Assembly (NCBI GenBank): GCA_028684915.1 | Contig: JAQUEZ010000139.1 | Coordinates: 1-15,849, forward strand | Length of the DNA stretch: 15,849 bases | From: Desulfobulbus sp. | GTDB lineage: Bacteria; Desulfobacterota; Desulfobulbia; Desulfobulbales; Desulfobulbaceae | Direction of reading: 5' to 3' | Part shown: positions 12,255-15,849 of the stretch, piece after piece | How the letters are laid out: each line of letters starts with the position of its first letter | Position numbering within the stretch: the first letter of the stretch is position 1 | Notes under the pieces: generated by a model | Databases searched by the model: none | The model's input: only the letters and a program-made list of their open reading frames with translations | Told to the model about the DNA's origin: nothing | Program-made: the position numbers and the translations under genes

Positions 12255-14001
12255 ACTCTTCCTCAAATGATTCTTCTGCTGGAATGCTGCACACTACCTT
12301 GTTACGACCCGATTGTTTAGCGCTATAGAGGGCCATATCTGCTTCATGCAGCAACCTGTCGAAATTGATATTGCGTCCCTTCAATTCTGTGAGTCCAAGC
12401 GAGACAGTTACCTGCAGCGGCGTACCCTCTGGGGTAATAACCGTGGCGTCCGCGACTGTGGTACGCAGTCGTTGCGCCACAGACAGCGCTTGCTCAATGT
12501 CCGTTTCTACCAGCATGGCAGTGAACTCTTCGCCGCCAACACGCCCCACGATGTCAATGGTACGCAATGCACTCCGGAGCAAATGCGCTACTTTCTGAAG
12601 AACTATATCACCAAAGCCGTGCCCCCAGGTATCATTGATCACCTTGAATCGGTCAATGTCTATCATAAGCAGCGAGACTGGTCGGTGGGAGCGCAACGCA
12701 CGCGTCAGTTCGTACTCGCCCAGTTCGATGACGTGGCGACGATTGAATATCCCGGTCAAATAGTCGGTACGCGCTTGCACCTCGGCCTGTTCTTTCAGGG
12801 TGCGTTCCAGTTCCAAAGTATTCTGCGTCAACAGGAGTTCTGTTGCCGATTGTTGCGCCTCCTGAAGCAAACTGCGTAAACGCGCATTGAGGATCATAGC
12901 GAACAAGCAGCCGATAATAAGGCCATTGGCGATCAGCACCTGCCTGCCAATATTGAAATTGGCGCGTACCAGGCTGCTGAAATTGGAAAGCCAATACAGG
13001 GTGAACACCAACGTAATCGTGACAAAAAAGCATTGGAGTAAACGTCTGCTGGGTGAGTGCTCACTACGGAAGGTGAAGGTCATCACCACAAAGTACCACC
13101 ACATGACCTTGATCAGCACCGCGTTGACAATCACGGCCCAGGGGGTGAACCCCAGGGCCATAGCCAACATTTGGAGGGGGAACACCAGCAGAAACACATT
13201 GAGACCGCGCATCAGCACCGGCGGAGGTTGATAGGGCTTAAACAATTCGCGACAGAAAAGCAGGATGGTGAAACTTACGCCGCAGTACGGGATGGCGGTC
13301 GACAAATCGGCGAGTCGAGGAAAACCGTCGGGGATGAAGGGGGCTAAATAGCCCGTAACAGCGATACCATACATCGTGTAGACGGCTTGATGAACGGCAA
13401 ACAGCCCCACGACTGGCAGCCGGTCCAACATATAGCTATGGATCGCCCAGAGCAACAACAGTAGCATTGCGGTCGCGAAAAAAACCTCCATCAGATTAAA
13501 CTGGTAGTCCAGGCGTTCCGCCTCTTCCGGTTGCAGGGCTTCCACGCTCAACAGCGAGGGGGTACTGGTTTTGAGGCGCAGATAATACGTTGTTTCAGGA
13601 GATGCGACGTTGACGACAAAACTCAGGGAACTCGTTGCGCGATCCCGCTCACTGTAAGGGTAGTAATTGCCGGTCACACGCGTCTTCCAGCCCTGCGGAT
13701 CACCTGAATCGGCCTCGAACAGGCTAATTTCATTGAGAAAAGGTTGGCGAATGAGCAATACTACTTTGCTCCCGATGGAAGGTGCTTGGACGCGCAAGCG
13801 CAGCCAATACGCGGAGTGGGAAATCCCCTTGGAGAGCGTGGGCCCGACCGGTTTGAATTCGCGCCCCGTCACTTCGGCAATCGTCAGGCTGCTGGCCGAA
13901 TCCTCAAGCACCCCACGCGAAATAATCAGATCACCCGCAACCACCGGCGGAGCCATGACCAAGCCGGTTATCAAAATCAGGATGGAAAAAAACAGTTTCA
14001 T
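12253..14001 (-). CDS. Membrane diguanylate cyclase with 7TMR-DISM sensor
   Basis: This protein would make cyclic di-GMP from two GTP in response to a periplasmic signal. The 582-aa product has a signal peptide (to about residue 22), a periplasmic beta-rich 7TMR-DISMED2-like domain (about 25-155, with YWLRLRV and YYLRLKT), seven membrane segments (about 165-370), a short coiled coil (about 375-410), and a C-terminal GGDEF domain (about 410-572). The active site reads GGEEF (489-493), the metal-binding aspartates lie in MIDIDRFK (446-453), and an inhibitory-site RxxD (R480-D483) sits exactly five residues before GGEEF, so the enzyme should be active and product-inhibited. No EAL domain is present. 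The start has only a weak ribosome binding site. The stop codon lies inside the right repeat of the 158-bp element, so the last residues (EESFEEE) may have been altered by it. Confidence 0.92.
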   Translation of the reverse strand: MKLFFSILILITGLVMAPPVVAGDLIISRGVLEDSASSLTIAEVTGREFKPVGPTLSKGISHSAYWLRLRVQAPSIGSKVVLLIRQPFLNEISLFEADSGDPQGWKTRVTGNYYPYSERDRATSSLSFVVNVASPETTYYLRLKTSTPSLLSVEALQPEEAERLDYQFNLMEVFFATAMLLLLLWAIHSYMLDRLPVVGLFAVHQAVYTMYGIAVTGYLAPFIPDGFPRLADLSTAIPYCGVSFTILLFCRELFKPYQPPPVLMRGLNVFLLVFPLQMLAMALGFTPWAVIVNAVLIKVMWWYFVVMTFTFRSEHSPSRRLLQCFFVTITLVFTLYWLSNFSSLVRANFNIGRQVLIANGLIIGCLFAMILNARLRSLLQEAQQSATELLLTQNTLELERTLKEQAEVQARTDYLTGIFNRRHVIELGEYELTRALRSHRPVSLLMIDIDRFKVINDTWGHGFGDIVLQKVAHLLRSALRTIDIVGRVGGEEFTAMLVETDIEQALSVAQRLRTTVADATVITPEGTPLQVTVSLGLTELKGRNINFDRLLHEADMALYSAKQSGRNKVVCSIPAEESFEEE

Positions 14002-14015
14002 GCGTTCACTTCAAA

Positions 14016-14510
14016 GTGGAGAGGGTTTTGATTAAAGATTCCGTTTGTTTTCAGATAGATCCATATTTAGCCATGTATTATCCCGGTAGTGGAGGTGGTG
14101 GTTCAGCTGCCAATGTCAAGATTCAGTTTGAATATGATTTAGTCTCCGGCAAAATCTTCGATCTCAGTCTGCATGCGTTTAACGACCAGGATGCAACCAA
14201 TTCAACGCTGCCCCTTGATGTTGCCAGAGAAAATGACCTGGTTATTCGCGACCTTGCTTACATGCATTTACCTGCATCGCGAGGTATCTTGCTGACCCTT
14301 GGTGTTTTTCAACGCCACCTGCAAGCCAACAAACAGGTGTATCAACTTCAGGGCAATAAAAAGGTTAGGTTGAATTTACCCAGGATTGTTCGAATCATGA
14401 CCGATGCCGGGATCGATAAATTTGAAGCCAGAGTATTCCTTGACCGAAAGTTGACGCTACAGGTTCGCCTCTTTAAAGTGGACCCTTGGGTCAAGACAAA
14501 TATCCCTTGA
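14016..14510 (+). pseudogene. Internal fragment of an IS4-family transposase
   Basis: The frame starts abruptly 15 bases from the diguanylate cyclase start codon. It reads IKDSVCFQI (first catalytic Asp; DST in most members), YYPGSGGGGSAANVKIQFEYD, and VIRDLAYMHL, which holds the second catalytic Asp, all typical of IS4-family DDE transposases. The N-terminal domain and the YREK region with the catalytic Glu are missing. The frame ends ...DPWVKTNIP at 14510, close to where a second IS appears to begin, so the later insertion may have removed the rest. An initial GTG at 14016 has no ribosome binding site. Non-functional. Confidence 0.7.
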
Positions 14511-14519
14511 GTTTAAGCT

Positions 14520-14545
14520 CAATGTCATTAACTTAGGGTGTAAGA
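14520..14545 (+). mobile_element. Candidate left end of the second IS4-family element
   Basis: CAATGTCATTAACTTAGGGT, about 115 bases before the second transposase start, resembles terminal repeats of IS4-type elements that begin 'CAATG.CATTAA.TTA'. The matching right end would lie beyond the window, so it cannot be tested here. Confidence 0.35.
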
Positions 14546-14636
14546 AATCGTGATAAATATTGTAAAAACAGTGTGTTAATGTTATCATTGCTTACTTCGT
14601 CAACCTTGCTAGATCTACCCCTCAGAGGAGAATATT

Positions 14637-15849
14637 ATGCCTGATACATTTAAAAATTTTGAGCAAACTGGCACAGGACCTGCTTTCCGAAATATGTGCC
14701 AATCTAATTGAATTTATTCAAGAAATCATTTTTTCTCAAGATTTCATCGAACGAAACCGCTGCCAAGCATCAGACTTCACCCGCAACAGAAAACTGCCTC
14801 TCCCCGTACTGATCCTGTATTTTTGCAACTTGATCAAAGCTCCTACCAGCCCGAACTCAACAAGTTTTGGAAAATACTTTCAGGGGCCGTGGTTGCCCGC
14901 AACGTTGTCTCCAAAGCAGCTCTTTGTAACGCAAGAAAAAAACTCAAGTCTGAGGCGTTCGTCGAACTGAATACAAAAACGGTCAAGTACTTCAACGAAC
15001 ATGCCAATCCACTCACATGGAACGACTTATTCCTGAAGGCCGTTGACGGCTCAACAGCGAAGCTGCCAAATTATCCCGAAATAGTTGAGCATTTTGGCGT
15101 GCTTAATCCCAGGTTAGGGGCACCCATCCCTATGGCCCGAATTTCTCAGTTATTTGACCCGCTCAACCGAATAACCCATCATGCGCTCATCGCGCCCCAA
15201 AGTATCGGGGAGCGGGAATTGGCGGCCGAGCATTTTAAACACCTCGATGAAAGAGATCTGGTACTGCTCGACCGGGGCTATCCCGCATTCTGGCTTTTCA
15301 AACTCATTTTGTTGTATAAAGCCAATTTCTGCTCCAGGATCTCCTGCAAAAAATGGAAAATTATCCGCCAGTTCATGAAATCAGGTGACCGTGAACAGGT
15401 GGTCACGCTTGATATCCCCGCTACTTCTGTCGCAGCCTGCCGGAAACTGCAACTCGATACGCGTCCGATTCGATTGCGTCTGGTACGGGTTGAACTCGAC
15501 TCCGGTGAAACCGAAGTCCTGATCACCTCCCTGATCGATTCGGAAAAATATCCACATCACCTCTTTGCCGAACTCTACCATGACCGGTGGCCCATTGAAG
15601 AGGATTACAAGGTCATTAAATGCCGGATTGAGGTGGAAAATTTCTCTGGCAAAAGCCCGTTATCCGTCTACCAGGATTTTCACGCCGCAGTGCTATCAAA
15701 AAACATTACCGCGATGCTGGTCGCCTCGACTCGGGAGAAAGTGGAGACAGCAACAGCCTCCAGGACGTTGGTCTACAAAACCAATTTTACCCAAGCTCTT
15801 TCAACGATGCGAGACACTATCGTTGTCCTTTTGCAGGGATCCCGAAATA
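14637..15849 (+). pseudogene. IS4-family transposase with two frameshifts (runs off the window)
   Basis: ATG 14637 follows AGAGGAG at 14624-14630. The first codons give MPDTFKN, then an extra base in the A5T4 run (about 14650-14658) shifts the frame to SKLAQDLLSEICANLIEF up to FCNLIK. A lost base near AAAG (14836-14839) shifts it back to SSYQPELNKFWKILSGAVV, and the frame then stays open to the window end. DDE residues are visible: KAVDGST (first Asp), LLDRGYPAFWLF (second Asp) and LYHDRWPIEEDYKVIK, with the IS4 signature Y-x2-R-x3-E-x6-K. The body is well preserved and carries no internal stop, so the damage is recent or, less likely, involves sequencing errors. A full-length member would be about 440-460 residues. 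Confidence 0.75.

Noticed and set aside
5252..14027. The 14-base string AAGTGGAGAGGGTT at 5252-5265 and again at 14014-14027
   Set aside because: One shared 14-mer is about what chance gives in a window of this size, and the surrounding sequences do not align.
12313..14035. Plus-strand frames of up to 188 codons opposite the diguanylate cyclase gene
   Set aside because: They are shadows of a coding region with clear domain evidence on the minus strand.
1..15849. CRISPR arrays, tRNA, rRNA and integron integrase genes
   Set aside because: I looked for regularly spaced repeats, cloverleaf ends and intI-like motifs on both strands and found none. The recombinase stub at 2613-2774 does not resemble IntI.

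Overview
The window looks like an accessory region of a Gram-negative bacterium. Moderate GC, lipoproteins, 7TMR-DISM diguanylate cyclase signalling and the style of the intergenic repeats suggest a Desulfobacterota/Desulfuromonadales-type host, but this is inference and no rRNA or tRNA gene is present to test it. Only rsgA is a recognisable housekeeping gene. Almost everything else is cassette-like cargo, mobile-element debris, or single genes lying between them.

Layout. Positions 1-93 hold the first codons of a minus-strand gene with a transposase-like N-terminus. 94-1122 is mostly non-coding, with hairpins, a G-rich tract, a terminator-like hairpin and one small minus-strand ORF (476-712). 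rsgA occupies 1123-2244 (minus). 2279-2974 carries a 152-bp element bounded by 13-bp inverted repeats and the N-terminal stump of a tyrosine recombinase. From about 2975 to 9776 come single-gene units on the minus strand: a secreted archaemetzincin-fold protein that has lost its catalytic residues, a periplasmic solute-binding protein, a SAM methyltransferase and a secreted cystatin-like protein. Short palindromic sites resembling integron attC recombination sites lie between them, all in the gene orientation. I read this stretch as an integrase-less cassette cluster (CALIN-like). It has been invaded by an IS110-family element, now a relic with a recognisable bridge-RNA-like leader, beside a half attC site. 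A large SulP-STAS-USP-USP transporter (5675-8266) sits within it.

Positions 9811-10480 (minus) hold a group II intron whose reverse-transcriptase ORF is almost entirely deleted; domains V and VI are legible. On the plus strand, 10655-12096 is a compact operon: a promoter overlapping a perfect 14-bp inverted repeat, then a DUF2975 membrane protein, a small XRE regulator starting at TTG, and a lipoprotein. A 158-bp element with 16-bp terminal inverted repeats separates it from a convergent membrane diguanylate cyclase (12253-14001, minus) and touches that gene's stop codon. The right end (14016-15849) is two IS4-family transposase relics, the second with two compensating frameshifts and running off the window.

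The parts most worth a second look are the dead archaemetzincin and the putative cassette cluster, in which an IS110 relic and a group II intron both lie next to attC-like sites. Related IS1111-attC elements and group IIC-attC introns are known to target such sites. The autoregulation-like DUF2975/XRE/lipoprotein operon is also of interest.
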